Source of the DNA: Rhynochetos jubatus
Taxonomy: Eukaryota > Chordata > Aves > Eurypygiformes > Rhynochetidae
NCBI GenBank assembly: GCA_027574665.1
Contig: CM050690.1
Location: 72,893,433-72,957,432 of the forward strand
Direction of reading: 5' to 3'
Length of the DNA stretch: 64,000 nucleotides
Shown: positions 1 through 11,623 of the stretch, piece by piece
Numbering within the stretch: position 1 is the stretch's first letter
Layout of the letters: each line of letters starts with the position of its first letter
Translations under genes and position numbers: made by a program
Notes under the pieces: generated by a model
What the model saw: the letters and a program-made list of their open reading frames with translations, nothing else
What the model was told of the DNA's origin: nothing
Databases searched by the model: none

Positions 1-2320
1 GTAAGAGGGTTTGCTAGGGAGCCCTCCGATTCTGCAGGAGGCTGCAATACTGGCTTGTCTTTAACACAATGGCAGGGTGTCAGTAGGCGTTCCCAAACTG
101 AGCTCGGTGGCCCTGGGACACCCCAAAGCCCTTGTGCTCGGGGAGTGCTTCCTGCAGCTCAGTGTCAGCGCTGCTGAATAACATCCCTGCTGCCTTGCGC
201 TGCCACCAGCCAAAAGGCATGGATTAGGGTAGCGAAGCAACCTGGTGCATGTGATAACCAGGTCCTGCCAAGAAACCTGGGAAACAAAATTATCTGGCCA
301 GAGCACGACCAAGGTGCTTCCCTGGTATGCCAGCACTCCATGCAGAGCTTAAGTCCAGGAAAATCAGGAGGAGGGCGGGCAGGGAGAGGCTTGGAACCAG
401 CTTGGGGAGAGCAGCCATTTACTAATAGATGGTGTGGTGAACTGAGACATCCTCACCTCCTCTTCCCAGTGACCTCCCAGGAGTCACCCGAGCCATCACC
501 ATCGCATGGCTGTGAGTAGGTGTGACACAAGGCACCCTGTGCCCTGCTCCAACTGTCATCCAAATTCTGGGCGTCAGGCCCCTACGCCCTCTTTCAGGAA
601 GAAGCTATTCAGAGGTTGTGCAAGGGCCTCCCCAGGAGCTGCTGTCTTTGCTAGCAGCGGCACATTTCCGTAGCTCTTCACCATCTCTGCTCACACTGTG
701 CTGCTGATCACGTCCACCTCAAACACCCCGCTGGCGTAGTTATCTGTGGGTTTTATCGCCCAACAATGCGTGCAATGTTATTGTGCTAAAAAGAAAACAA
801 AGCCTAATCCATTTTAAATTAAAACAGTGCCCCAGTGTCATGCAACTGATGCAGACGTGGTCTGGCTGTGCAGTCCTGACGGCTCCCCACGGGCTTCGCC
901 CCAGAGGTGCGGGTCTGCCCGCTAGGCTCCCGGCTGGCATCAGCCGCAGGCTTCACGCCAGGGGAGGGCTGGTTTGCACGGGCCCCTCCGGGCTCAGTGG
1001 ATCTCCAGCCTCCTAAGGAGTGGCATCAGTTTGGGTGAGAGGCAAGGCATTGCCCTGTCCCAGAAGTCGGCAGCAGACAGAAACCAGCGAAAATGGGAAG
1101 TTTGGGATCTTTCCATGGTGGTATAAGGCTGCCGTAGAGCCTTGGCCAGGTCTGGCCTGGGGCTTGTAAAGTCTTGAGCAGTCTGAAGAGGAGGTGAGCA
1201 GAGGTACGGTGTTTGCAGAGCAGGGCACTAGTCCTTTCAGACCAAGAGACCATTTTTTGGCTATACTGTTTGTGGTCTAAGAATTTAGTTTCTATGGTGG
1301 CCCCTCGCAGCAGCATTCGTCACCCAGCAATATTACAGAGCCTGCTTAGGAGGCCAGGCTGGCCCTGGGGAGGCTACCTAGTGGGAGTCTTTCCCAGCCC
1401 TTTTTCCCAGCTGGTGATTTGATTTCCAGCTGTTGTGTGCTTGTGCCACAGACGTTGTGCACGGCAGATGTGTGGTTGCACGGAGGACAGCAATGCTTTG
1501 TGGCTGTGGTCATCAGGCTTCACCCCTGAATCTGGCAAGATGAGTAAGTTTCATCCCGTGTCATCCCCCTGTGATGGGACACACTGTGTCACGGCAACTC
1601 CACCGTGCCGGGCAGAGCCATGTGGCTTGTATGATCTACAGCTCTTTTATGTTTCGCACTGTTGTGCGGCAGTCGTGGGTGTGGGCTTCGCTCCGTAACC
1701 ATCGCGTTGCAGCAAGTCTTGCCAGTGGGAGCCCTGGCTGCAAATCCCTTCTGAGGTCCCTGCCTGTCCGCTCTCCTGCTGCTTGCCGCTGCATGCAGGA
1801 GGGCCTGGCCACCGGGCACGGGCTGCGGGAGATCAAGGCTGGCATGTGCTGACGGGTCTTCAGACCCGGTGGCTTTTTACAAGCTGGATTCAGGCAGTGC
1901 AGCCAGCGAGTAAAAGTCTCTTTTGTTCATGTGCTGCACCTCTCTGGATCTGACCTTCTGTGAAAGAGGCAGCCTCCGTCCTGGCGCTGTCCTGGGCAGC
2001 TGGCACTGTGGCACGGAGGATGGGAGCTGGGTGGCAGGTTGGAGCCAAGCACCCTGGGGGAGAGTGCCGGGCTGTGCTGCCTCAGGGAAAGCTTTTTGGC
2101 ATATGGCAGAGCCTCATGATTTCTGTGCGGCTTTCTGACTGCACTCTTGGCTCTCCTCTCCTGTGTCACAACTCTGCAAGAGTCATTTGTGAAGCCAACT
2201 TCCTTTTCTTCAGCCTATTTTGCCAGCTCATCTCTGAAGAGGATGATGATTAAGAACAGAGATGAAAGAGTATACTAGATCTCCCCTGACCCTGTGGTAC
2301 TAGGTAGGCCCCTAGTTAGT
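1..2320. other. Intergenic, no gene recognised
   Basis: Mixed-composition DNA with short open frames on both strands, none resembling a known protein or showing a chain of exons with matching phases. A short acidic frame ending near 2,252 follows a possible splice acceptor at about 2,212, but it has no identifiable partner exons. I see no RNA gene here. In human, CCDC107, ARHGEF39 and RMRP lie upstream of CA9; I looked for RMRP-like blocks by eye and found none. Confidence 0.5.
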
Positions 2321-2324
2321 CAGG

Positions 2325-2656
2325 TAGGCCGCTGACCCTTGGGGCTACAAGGAAGCTGGGGGGGGACTTTTTACAAGGGTCTGTAGTGACAGGACAAGGG
2401 GTAACGGGTTTAAATTGAAAGCGGGGAGATTTAGATTGGATATCAGGAAGAAATTCTCCTGGACAGGGTGGGGAGGCACTGGGACAGGTTGCCCAGAGAA
2501 GCTGTGGATGCCCCATCCCTGGAAGTGTTCAAGGCCAGGCTGGATGAGGCTTGGAGCAAGCTGGTCTGGTGGAGGGTGTCCCTGCCCATGGCAGGGGGGC
2601 TGGAACTGGATGGTCTTTAAGGACCCTTCCAAACCAAACCATTCTGCGATTCCACG
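2325..2656 (+). mobile_element. CR1 LINE fragment, 3' end
   Basis: The stretch carries the standard avian CR1 3' region in sense orientation: the block around 'AGGAAGAAATTCTCCTGGAC', the 'GGTTGCCCAGAGAAGCTGTGG' type segment, then a terminus resembling GGTCTTTAAGGACCCTTCC followed by ATTCTGCGATTCCAC, a decayed ATTCTATG repeat. It is 5' truncated to about 330 bp, as usual for CR1. The same sequence recurs in reverse orientation at 9.5, 13.5 and 17.8 kb. Confidence 0.9.
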
Positions 2657-2659
2657 GTA

Positions 2660-5600
2660 CCCTGGCCTGCTGCATGTTAGAGCCCTATTTTCTGCCTGCA
2701 GGCTTCCACACCAGCAGCACCAGATATGCTCAGGGCATCTGAGCTCCAGAGCTCAGCTTCTGGGGGTGTTTGACAGCTGAACAGTTCCCCCTCCCTCGTA
2801 AAACACCCTGCTGGGCTGTCAGGAGTTCTGCAGGGGCTGGCTCTAGGTGGGAGTAATCTCTGTTCTGGAGGTTAATGCAGGATCCCTCTGGTAAAATCCC
2901 AGCTGCACTCAGAGGCTGGTGAAGTGAGGATTTACTGTGCGGCCTGGGCAGCTTGGATCTCTCTGGAAGCATGGCCGAAGAAAGCCAAGCATGTGGGCAA
3001 GGAGCAGGGCAGGCTTAGGCAGGAAAGGAGTTTTTCCTGGAAGTCCATGTGCTGGAAAATGGTCTGGAGTCCTATAAGCAGAATGGTATGAATTCCTACC
3101 AGGATGCTGTGCCAGGAGGAGCTAATGCTTTGCCAGCCAAGGATCTTGGACCAGTGAGTGGGCGCAGGGAAGGGATTCTTCCTCCATGAGTAGTTTTGGT
3201 GAGGCTGCAACTGAAGTAAACGGTTCTGTTCTGGTGTCCACATCTTCGAAATAACCTTGATGGAAAATTGGAGAGGGCACAGGACTCCTCTAAGGCTGGG
3301 AAGATGCTCCCCGGAGAGAAATTTAAAGGGCTACGTTTGATTAGTTTATTAAGGTGGCTACTGAGAGGTTCTTTGACTAGGATCTGTCAAAATACACAGG
3401 GACTGTTCAGAAACCTGGACTAACACCACGGCAGAACGGGAACCAGCAGCACAGGGTGACGGTCTGACTAATGAAAAACAGATATGCAGCGTGTCATTTC
3501 CGCATCTTTTGGAGGAGATTCCTAAGGGATACCCTAAGTCCCCCTAAGTTTTTGGAGCTCCATCGTTTGGAGGTTTCAGATCAAACAGATGTGTTCCTCA
3601 GACGCAAAGATCACGCACAAGCTGCTGGGCTGGGTGCCAGGGGTGCCTGACTAAGATGATGCTCAGCCAGGCAGAATGGGCTTGTGAGTCTGTTCACAGC
3701 TGTATGTCTCTAACCACGGACTCCTCTGCTTGTTCTGCCACAGGGGTATCCAACCCACATCCCGGTATTTTCTGTTTTAACTCGTTTAGGTCAGTAAGAC
3801 ACTGTCACAGGGATTTAGAGTGGTTATATTTTAATTTGCTGTCCCATTCATTCCCCTTCATCTAAATATCTGGCTTGTGGTCTTAATGGCCCCAACAGTG
3901 GCTTCATTAGTCCATTTCACTTTTCGGAGAAGCTCTTAAGGAAGAAAAAGTGACCAGGCAGGACACCACACAGTCACTCCTGATGCCAGTGATCGCTCTG
4001 AGTAGCTCTAACCAGATCTTGTACGTAGTGAAACATGTTTGGTTTCTAGGGGTATGAAGTTTGCAGTTCTGGGGAAATGTTTACCAGGAAACATTTCACA
4101 ACTTTGTAAATTACAGACAAGATCCTCAACCCTGCTCATTTCTTATTCATTGAGATGTCATTTCTCTTTCCCTAATGCCAGTTCATACCGCGGCAACAGA
4201 CAGACAGGGGAGTAGCTGGGTAGTTTCCTGTGACTATAACACGGTTCACCATTTGCTAGTGGCTTCTAAGAGGATCCGCTTGCACTAGCCACTGCTTGCT
4301 CAATTTAAACATCCCGGGAAGCAGCCTGAGTCGACTGTCATTAGCATAGTTTCCTAGGTGTGGAGAAATTACTGTATACAAGCTGGTTACAGAAAACAAC
4401 CTTATACTGAATGATAAAATTTTAATTACACAAAGTAGGTTAAGAATGTTCGCAATCATGATCCTTAATTTCAAGGGCAGCAGTTAAAGAAATAAATTAC
4501 AGAAACTATTTAATGACGTCACCTGGATTCACAAGGTGAATCACAAGGAGTTGGCATGGAATTTTTAGTTCACTTGGTACAAAAGCTGCCTGAAACTTGT
4601 GTCCTGAATAATGTGTAAATATTTTAGGAGGCGACTCCAGGTCCCAGTAGTTGTATAACTGTGGTGAATGATACTGAGAATAAACAAAGAATCTGCTAGC
4701 AGTAGTAAAAGCGGCCGATCAGCAAAGGATGCTGTGACTTGGAGCTGAAGATACGCATGGAAAACTTGAGGATTGTTCCCACTTGAGAGCCTGCAGAGGA
4801 AACTAATGCTCCACAAAAGGGTCTTTATTAGTATTTGATTGGGGAAACCACAGAGGGGAGATGCCCCTGTGTAAAGATTAAAAGTAGAACATTAGGTGTG
4901 ACTCCACAGCTGAACAGCTATCTGCTAGACACAGGAGGAGAAGTAGAGGGCCCAACAAAAAGCAAGTATAAGGACAGCCCACCCCATCTGGAATAAAACT
5001 CAGGGATTAAGGTATTCGAAGGTCTTGAAGTTCACAACCTGAGAGCTGAAAGAAACAATCACCTTGCTGGTCTGGTGTCCAGCTGGAGGTGGTGCCACAC
5101 GATGGACTAATAAATGTACCTCACTTTCCTTGGAGAAAAGGGATCTGTATATCTTTAGAAGAAGGAAAATTACGGAATAAGCAGGAATAAAGATAAAATG
5201 GAATACATATTTGTTAAATTTTTTTTTACCTAACTAATCTAGTACCTCTCTGGACAAAGGAGGTGTTTTGGGTTACTCTGCCAGGATTTCAGTAAGTTAT
5301 TTAGTGTAATTTCAGGTGTAAGTAGTAATTAAAGTGAAGAGGATAAGGACTGTAGAGATTCAATAAAACAGGGAAAAATAATAGATCATCTCAAGAAAAG
5401 AGGCACTGCACAGTAAAGAAGAAATTAATGAAACTGGGTTTTATTACCCATTTTCATACATACTGTCATTAGGGACCTTCACAAAGTGCAAGAATGTGCC
5501 AGTGACACAAAGCTGGGAAACACTGCCATTGCCGCTGAAAGTCAAGCTGTTGCATCAGGGTTGTGAAGGTCATGGTAGCACGGAGTCTGGTATTCCGGAG

Positions 5601-8600
5601 CGCTGATGAGCTGCTAACGAGAACTCCTGGTGTAAACTACTGTAGGAAAATGAAAAGAAGGGAAGGAAAACCACCTGACAGGGAGCAGTTTCACACTGAG
5701 CAGCAGAAGTATTTTCCATCTAGGTTAAATCTGTGATTTAGCATGTGTACATTCAGAAAAGATTAGTTAAAACTTGAAAGGTGCAGAGGGTTAATGCAAC
5801 TGGGAGAAGAAGTGACATTTATTTTCTGCTAAGCTAAGCTCTTTGGGACTTCTGCTTAACCTTTCAAAATACAGTTTGAGAAGGGATAGGGTTGCTGCCT
5901 ATAAATACATCAGAGAATAAATGCTACCGGAAGGACAGCCTTCACATAGGAACACAAAATTACATTTTAATGGAAAAATCAAAGAATATTCATAAGTACT
6001 GAGGTTTTATAATAAGCCCAAGGAAGTAGAGGGCAGAAGGACCACTGCTTTCCATATACAGCTTGATCAAGTTGTGAGGGAGGCCACGTAGCTGCTTTTT
6101 AACAAAGGGGGGGTTCAGACTCAGTGCCCAGGCAAGTGCTGTCTGTCCTCATTTGCTCATTGCTATAGGTAGAATCTTGTTCTGTTTGCTGTAATTAACA
6201 AGATTGACTTATTCACTGTTTGAAAGAGATCTTGGCGCAGCTCAGTGCTCTTGGAAGTGTTTGCCAGCTCCAAGTCTCCTCATTTTTATCCTGCTGGGAC
6301 AACGCTATAGCCAGTGTTTGCCAGCAGCTGCTGGGGATGTTGCTTGCCTACCTGAAACAGACTGACACAGAGAACCACAGGCTCTGATGTAGACCTTGCC
6401 TGAACTCAGACTTTCTAGTTTCCAGAAGTTTTGGTATTTTGAAACTAGGATTTGGAAGCAAACTTCTTAAAATAAAATTCAGGTTTTTGGCAAGCAAGAT
6501 TTTTTTCCTTATTATTATTTTTTACAAATAGGTAACAATGAACGTGTAAATATTATACACTATAATTGCATATAGAAAAAAAAAAATATGTATTTTAAAA
6601 CCATCCCTACTACAGCTGCTAGAACTCATAGCTCCAAAGCATCTGCCGTACCACAGGGGTGGCCCTGCTCCAGGAGCTCCCAGGCCAGCTGGCTCCTCTG
6701 GCTGCCTGCTTCCTACCGTTTGGTTACAGGGAAGAGCAGGCCAGGTTCTGCCCAGACTGGGCCTGGAGCCCTGTAACACAGGTTCTGGGGTTACTCTGAA
6801 ATTAGGAACCATTATCCTAGAAAATTGAGGGACAGCAACAAGGTAATTAACACCCTCGCCTCAAAATATTCCTTGCCATCCTTAGGCAGTGCAAGCTGGT
6901 TACTTGCTGGAGATAAACTACGCACCGTGGTGGTGGAGAGCTGGGGAAGCTGACGGTACCGGTGCAATGAAGGGACAGCTATAGAGATGAAAACAGAAAC
7001 GATTGGTAGGAGACTTTTTGTGCAACTTTCGCGATTGCAAAGCAGAATCTAATATGACCTCAAAAGAAAGATTGTTATTTAGGCAATTCTAACCAAATCT
7101 CAGTAGTGAAATACAAATTGCAGTTGCTGGTTTCTGGGATTCACCTCGGTAAATGACATAGATCAGCCTGTTTTTGTTTGGGAGTCGTCCAGGGAACTTC
7201 TAAATCACGAATAGGTACAACAGCACTGACAAACTATTGCCCACTGCCGTTACACTGCGCGTAACAGACGATAAACCCACAAAAGACCTCAGGAATGCAT
7301 TAGTATATCCCGTGGGAAAGGATTACTAGTACAGATTTGAACCAGGCCCAGAGTCCCAAAGTTCTAGACGTCCAGGCCTTTCCTTACCATGAGTTAATTT
7401 TCCTGGGAATGACGTCTTTTTCCAGTGAATAAATCCTTTTACAAGCATTTAGAGGTCATTCCTCCCCACAACACTGGAGCTAAAACAAGACCAGGCAGTT
7501 TTTGCAGAAGTGCATCCACTCTAGCTCAGCACAGTGCATCTCGTGCTGCTGAGGATCGGAGAAGCTCCAAGGTACGTCGGTGCTTTGTGCCTCAGGCTGG
7601 ATCCATGCTGAGCTGAGCAGAGGTTTGATGCTGTGCATTTCAAAATACCCCATAGCCAAGGAGGGCACAGAGCTGGGCTGCTTACAGGAGCCAGAATCCA
7701 GCTGACCAGCTCTCCTCTGACATAAATCAACCAGAGAAACCCCAGGGACAGCTTTTGGGGAGGGTATTACATTGGTGTGAACCTTGTGCAGGAGGACAAG
7801 CACTGTGCCCTTCCACTTGGCCTGCAAGGCTCGTGGGATGGGGGTGTGATCCACAACCCTGGCATTCCCAGAAGGCACATCCCAAGTGCCCTCTTGCTGG
7901 ACTCACCTTTCTTTCTAACAGTGTCCCCAGCAGCCAGGTATCATCTCTACAAAATGCTGACAAAGTGTAAGGGATCATAGGTGGAAAGAAGACACGTGTG
8001 ATTACAGCTTCTGCGATATGATACGCTCGGCCTCGAAGAGCAAAGAAGAAGGAAGACAATGAAGCCTAAGAAAGACAGGGCAGCAGAGGTGATGGCTCCA
8101 TGATTACTCCGTTTTGCACGAGGTCAAAGCAGGGTCACCTCTCCAGAGAAGCAAACAGAAGGGTGTGAGGTGGGAACCACGTGGGGCTTGTCCTGAAAAA
8201 GGAATAGACTGAGCTTGCCCTTCCTCTGGCCATATCCAGCTGCCTCTTCCTTCTAATTCAGGATGAAGACCATTAATAAGATAAACCACAGGAACATGCA
8301 AAGGAAAGAGCTTTAGGATTGTGTTTCATGGCTTGTTTCCCCCCACACAGCCTTGTTGCCTTGAGCCTTGATAAGTGAATTCTTTCTTATCTGATGGTTC
8401 AGTTTATCTGGTGTTGAAAGGAACAAGGTGAATCAGGATAAAGCCTGCAGTTTGAGAGTGCATTGATCCTACCTACAGGTCACCACCGGGGACAGGGGTC
8501 TCTGGAGAGGCCAGGGGTGAGGGAACATCTGGCACAGCGAAGGGCAGGAGCCCACAGTGCCAGGTTGCCAAGGGTCAGCAGCTTGTGTTCCCAGCTGACA

Positions 8601-9530
8601 GCTTTTTGGGAGAGGTTCCTTCTGCTTGGCACAAAATCCAGCCCCTGCACGATCTTCTGTACCGCTTGACAGGTCTCGAGCCCTCTTGCAAGCCTGTGGA
8701 TGTGGATATATTCACACGGGCTACGCTGAGCATGTTCATAAAGGAGGATGCTGGGATGACCAGTGAGCTGGGCTGGGAAACAGCTGGGCAAACTGGTTTG
8801 GCAGAAGCGTGGGGCTCATGGGGCACAGCACGGAGCTGGGACTCCGGCAGCGCCGCAGAGCACGGAGTCCATTAACTTGTGCGGTATCCTCTTGCGTGTG
8901 CACAAATTGCATGTTTGGGAAAAGGAGTGCCCCCATTCCCTTCTGTACCACATGAAAAAACATTTTGCTGGTTGGACTCAAAATTGCTTGATGATTTTGG
9001 TTGACTGTGCAGTAAATCCGCTATCCCGAGAGAGCTCATTCCCTGCTCCCCGATCCAGTACAAGCTGGGATGCTAGGGGCACAGACCACTTCACCAGGCT
9101 GGGCAGCCATGCCTGCCTTCCTCCTTCCTTGCCTGGAAACCACCCCTGCCCCCAAACAGCCCTGGGGCCCCGTGCGTGCTCTTTCTGACTCTGACCCTTT
9201 TGTGATGGGAGAAACAAAACCATGGGCAATAACTGAGAGAAGGTTTCACCCAAGATTTATAAAACAGCAAAATGGGTTTTTTTGTTTTGTTCTTTGTTTC
9301 TTTCTTGATAATCCCTGATGTTTACTTCACTTTTTTTCTTGGCAAGCAGTGAGCTGACATCACCAACACTGATCTCTTCTGCAAATTAGCTAATCTAAGT
9401 CCACCCTCGTGCCGCGTGTCCTTGATTACACCACCCGTGCATCACTTGGCACCTACCAACACAGACTGCAGGCTGCTGTTGATGTGCCTGGTCACTCGGT
9501 ACCATTATTGCTCCCTTGAGCTCTTCAAGG
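2660..9530. other. AT-richer intergenic stretch without recognised genes
   Basis: From about 3.2 to 7.5 kb the base composition is visibly lower in G+C than the rest of the window, with A/T-rich runs such as 6,505-6,600. It could be decayed repeats. I see no exon chain, no tRNA fold and no family match. A frame at about 8,585-8,760 (plus) reads somewhat like protein but is not recognised and lacks clear splice partners. Confidence 0.45.
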
Positions 9531-9536
9531 TAGCTT

Positions 9537-10215
9537 CACAGAATCATAGAATGGTTTGGGTTGGAAGGGACATAAAGACCATACGGTTCCAACCCGCCTG
9601 CCATGGGCAGGGACACCCTCCACTAGACCAGCTTGCTCAAAGCCTCATCCAGCCTGGCCTTGAACACTTCCAGGGATGGGGCATCCACAGCTTCTCTGGG
9701 CAACCTGTCTCAGTGCCTCTCCACCCTCTCCAGGAAGAATTTCTTCCTTACATCCAATCTAAATATCCCTGCTTTCAGTTTAAAGCCATTATCCCTTGTG
9801 CTGTCACTACAGGCCCTTGTAAAAAGCTCCCCCCCAGCTTCCTTGTAGCCCCTTCAGGCACTGGAAGGTGCTGTAAGGTCTCCCCGCAGCCTTCTCTTCT
9901 TGAGGCTGAACACCCCCAACTCTCCCAGCCTGGCCCCACAGCAGAGGGGCTCCAGCCCTTGGAGCATCTCCATGGCCTCCTCTGGACTCGCTCCAACAGG
10001 TCCATGTCCTTCTGATGTTGGGGCCCCAGAGCTGGATGCAGAACTGCAGGTGGGGTCTCATGAGAGCAGAGTAGAGGGGGAGAATCCCCTCCCTCGCCCT
10101 GCTGGCCATGCTGCTCTGGACACAGCCCAGGATATGGTTGGCTTTCTGGGCTGCCAGCGCACACGGCCGGCTCATGTCCAGCTTTTCATCCCCCAGTACC
10201 CCCAGGTCCTTCTCC
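9537..10215 (-). mobile_element. CR1 LINE fragment, reverse orientation
   Basis: It begins with the reverse complement of the CR1 3' end (AGAATCATAGAATGGTTTGG at 9,541) and runs into more 5' CR1 sequence ending near the 'CCCCAGTACCCCCAGGTCC' block at about 10,192. At about 680 bp it is the longest CR1 copy here together with the one at 17.8 kb. Its open frames are remnants interrupted by stops. Confidence 0.9.
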
Positions 10216-10589
10216 TTCAGTCCTTTACTGCTCTAAATGAGAGTTGCAGCTAATTCTGCCCCATCACTGCTCACGTCCCTTTCCAGACAACTTAGGAGGC
10301 GCTTGAAGCACACATGTCTGGTACCTCCCTCCCGCTTGAAATTGACCTGCCATCCTTCCTTCCACTGGCTGGCTGCTTAACCATGGAGACCGGCATCCTA
10401 CAGCGTGAGACAGGACATTTGGTGCAGGACCTTGTGCAAATCGTTTCGGGACCCAGGTACACTATGTCCACACACTGACCCACACGCTTCCCGCCACCTC
10501 TGAGGAACAGCAGAAAGGCAAGACCTCTGCCCACAGCGGAGTTGTGTCAGCCTCTGGCATCACTGGAAATAAACTTATGTCACTGACAA

Positions 10590-11195
10590 GAGAGGACACT
10601 CTGAGAGATCCCTCGCCCACTGCTGAGGAGAGGGGACACCCACCGCTGAGGGGTCCTTCAGCCATTGCTGAGGAGACATTCACTGCCGAGATCCTCACCC
10701 CTCACTGAAAGGACACCAGCCACTGAAGGGTACTTCACTGGTTGGAGAGGAGATGCCCACTGCTGAGGGGTCCCAACCCCAACACTGAGGGGACACCTAT
10801 GGCTGAGGGGTTTCTCACCCATGGGTGAGAAGGGGGACACTCACCACGGAGATGTTCTTCACCCCTCACTGATGGGACACCTGCTGCTGAGGGGTCCCAA
10901 CCCCATCACTTAGGAGGGGGGACACCCATGGCTGAGGGGTCTGAATCCCACTGCTGAGGGGTCCTTAACCCCTTGCTGAGGAGAGGGGAGAGGAGACACC
11001 TGCTGCTGAGGGGTCCCAACCCCATCACTTAGGAGGGGGACACCCATGGCTGAGGGGTCCCAATCCCACCGCTGAGGGGTCCTTCACCCATTGCTGAAGA
11101 GAGAGGACACCCACCGCTGAGGGGTCTCAACCCCATCACTTAGGAGGGGGGACACCTACCACTGAGGGGTCCCAGCCCACCGCCGAGGGGTTCGA
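10590..11195. repeat. GC-rich tandem array upstream of CA9
   Basis: Degenerate copies of a roughly 30-bp motif with core GCTGAGGGGTCCCAACCCC alternate with GAGGGGACACC-type variants. A higher-order spacing of about 110-120 bp is visible from the three 'CCCCATCACTTAGG' copies at 10,901, 11,020 and 11,131. The array ends less than 200 bp before the CA9 core promoter. Confidence 0.85.
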
Positions 11196-11252
11196 GGAGC
11201 CGACGGGGCTCCCCTGCCCCCCGCGCAAGGGTCCCGGTCATGTTCCTGCCGC

Positions 11253-11271
11253 GGGGGGGGGGGGGGGGGGG
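11253..11271. repeat. Poly-G run
   Basis: Nineteen consecutive G residues, followed 50 bp later by five near-perfect GGGCC copies (about 11,321-11,355). This is G-quadruplex-capable sequence just upstream of the CA9 TATA box. The run length may be unreliable in assembly. Confidence 0.85.
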
Positions 11272-11377
11272 CTGGGGTAGGGTAGGGGCAGCCCCCGTAG
11301 GAGCCGCCGGTTCGCCTCACCTGGCCGGGCCGGGCCGGGCCAAGCCGGGCCGGGCGGCAGACTTTGCCTCCAGCCTC

Positions 11378-11437
11378 TATAAAAGGTAACGGCGGCTGAG
11401 TCAGAGCCGACGCCTCCTCCCCGCCCGCTCTCACGTA
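11378..11437 (+). promoter_or_regulatory. CA9: CA9 core promoter: TATA box, AP-1/MARE-like site, HIF site
   Basis: TATAAAAG lies at 11,378-11,385. TGAGTCA, an AP-1 or MARE half site in the context GGCTGAGTCAG, is at 11,397-11,403. On the minus strand 11,431-11,437 reads TACGTGA, containing the HIF core ACGTG. Human CA9 is a well-known hypoxia target through a TACGTGCA element next to its start site, so this placement is meaningful. The site lies downstream of the transcription start predicted from the TATA box (about 11,408), so a different start may be used. CpG-rich DNA surrounds it. Confidence 0.6.
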
Positions 11438-11502
11438 CGCGCGGCCAGGCGGGCAGGCAGCGAGCTGCCGCCGGCCGTCCCGCACCCGCGCACTTGCTGG
11501 AG

Positions 11503-11623
11503 ATGAGCCGAGCCGCGCTGCTGGTCTCCCTCTTGCTCCTGGCCGTCCTGGGCCGCGCCGGCGCCGGCAACGACCACGACCAGGAGCACGGCGACGAGGA
11601 ACCCCCGCATTCCAGGGAGAAAG
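11503..11623 (+). CDS. CA9: CA9 exon 1: signal peptide and acidic linker
   Basis: ATG at 11,503 has G at -3 and opens a hydrophobic leader ([12 protein letters not shown]) ending in AGAG, then [10 protein letters not shown]. The donor is GTAAGCT, phase 1. In human CA IX this region encodes the long proteoglycan-like repeat; here only about 20 residues remain. Confidence 0.9.

Noticed and set aside
2212..2252. Small terminal exon ending in an acidic SEEDDD tail
   Set aside because: An acceptor-like TTCTTCAG precedes it, but no upstream exon, family match or clear poly(A) signal was found.
1..11370. RMRP or other RNA genes expected upstream of CA9 by human synteny
   Set aside because: No block resembling conserved RMRP segments or a tRNA A/B box pair was recognised by eye on either strand; a covariance-model search would be decisive.
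11494..11502. Possible earlier start of CA9 giving three more residues
   Set aside because: The upstream in-frame codon is TTG, not ATG; the ATG at 11,503 has a better context and directly precedes the signal peptide.
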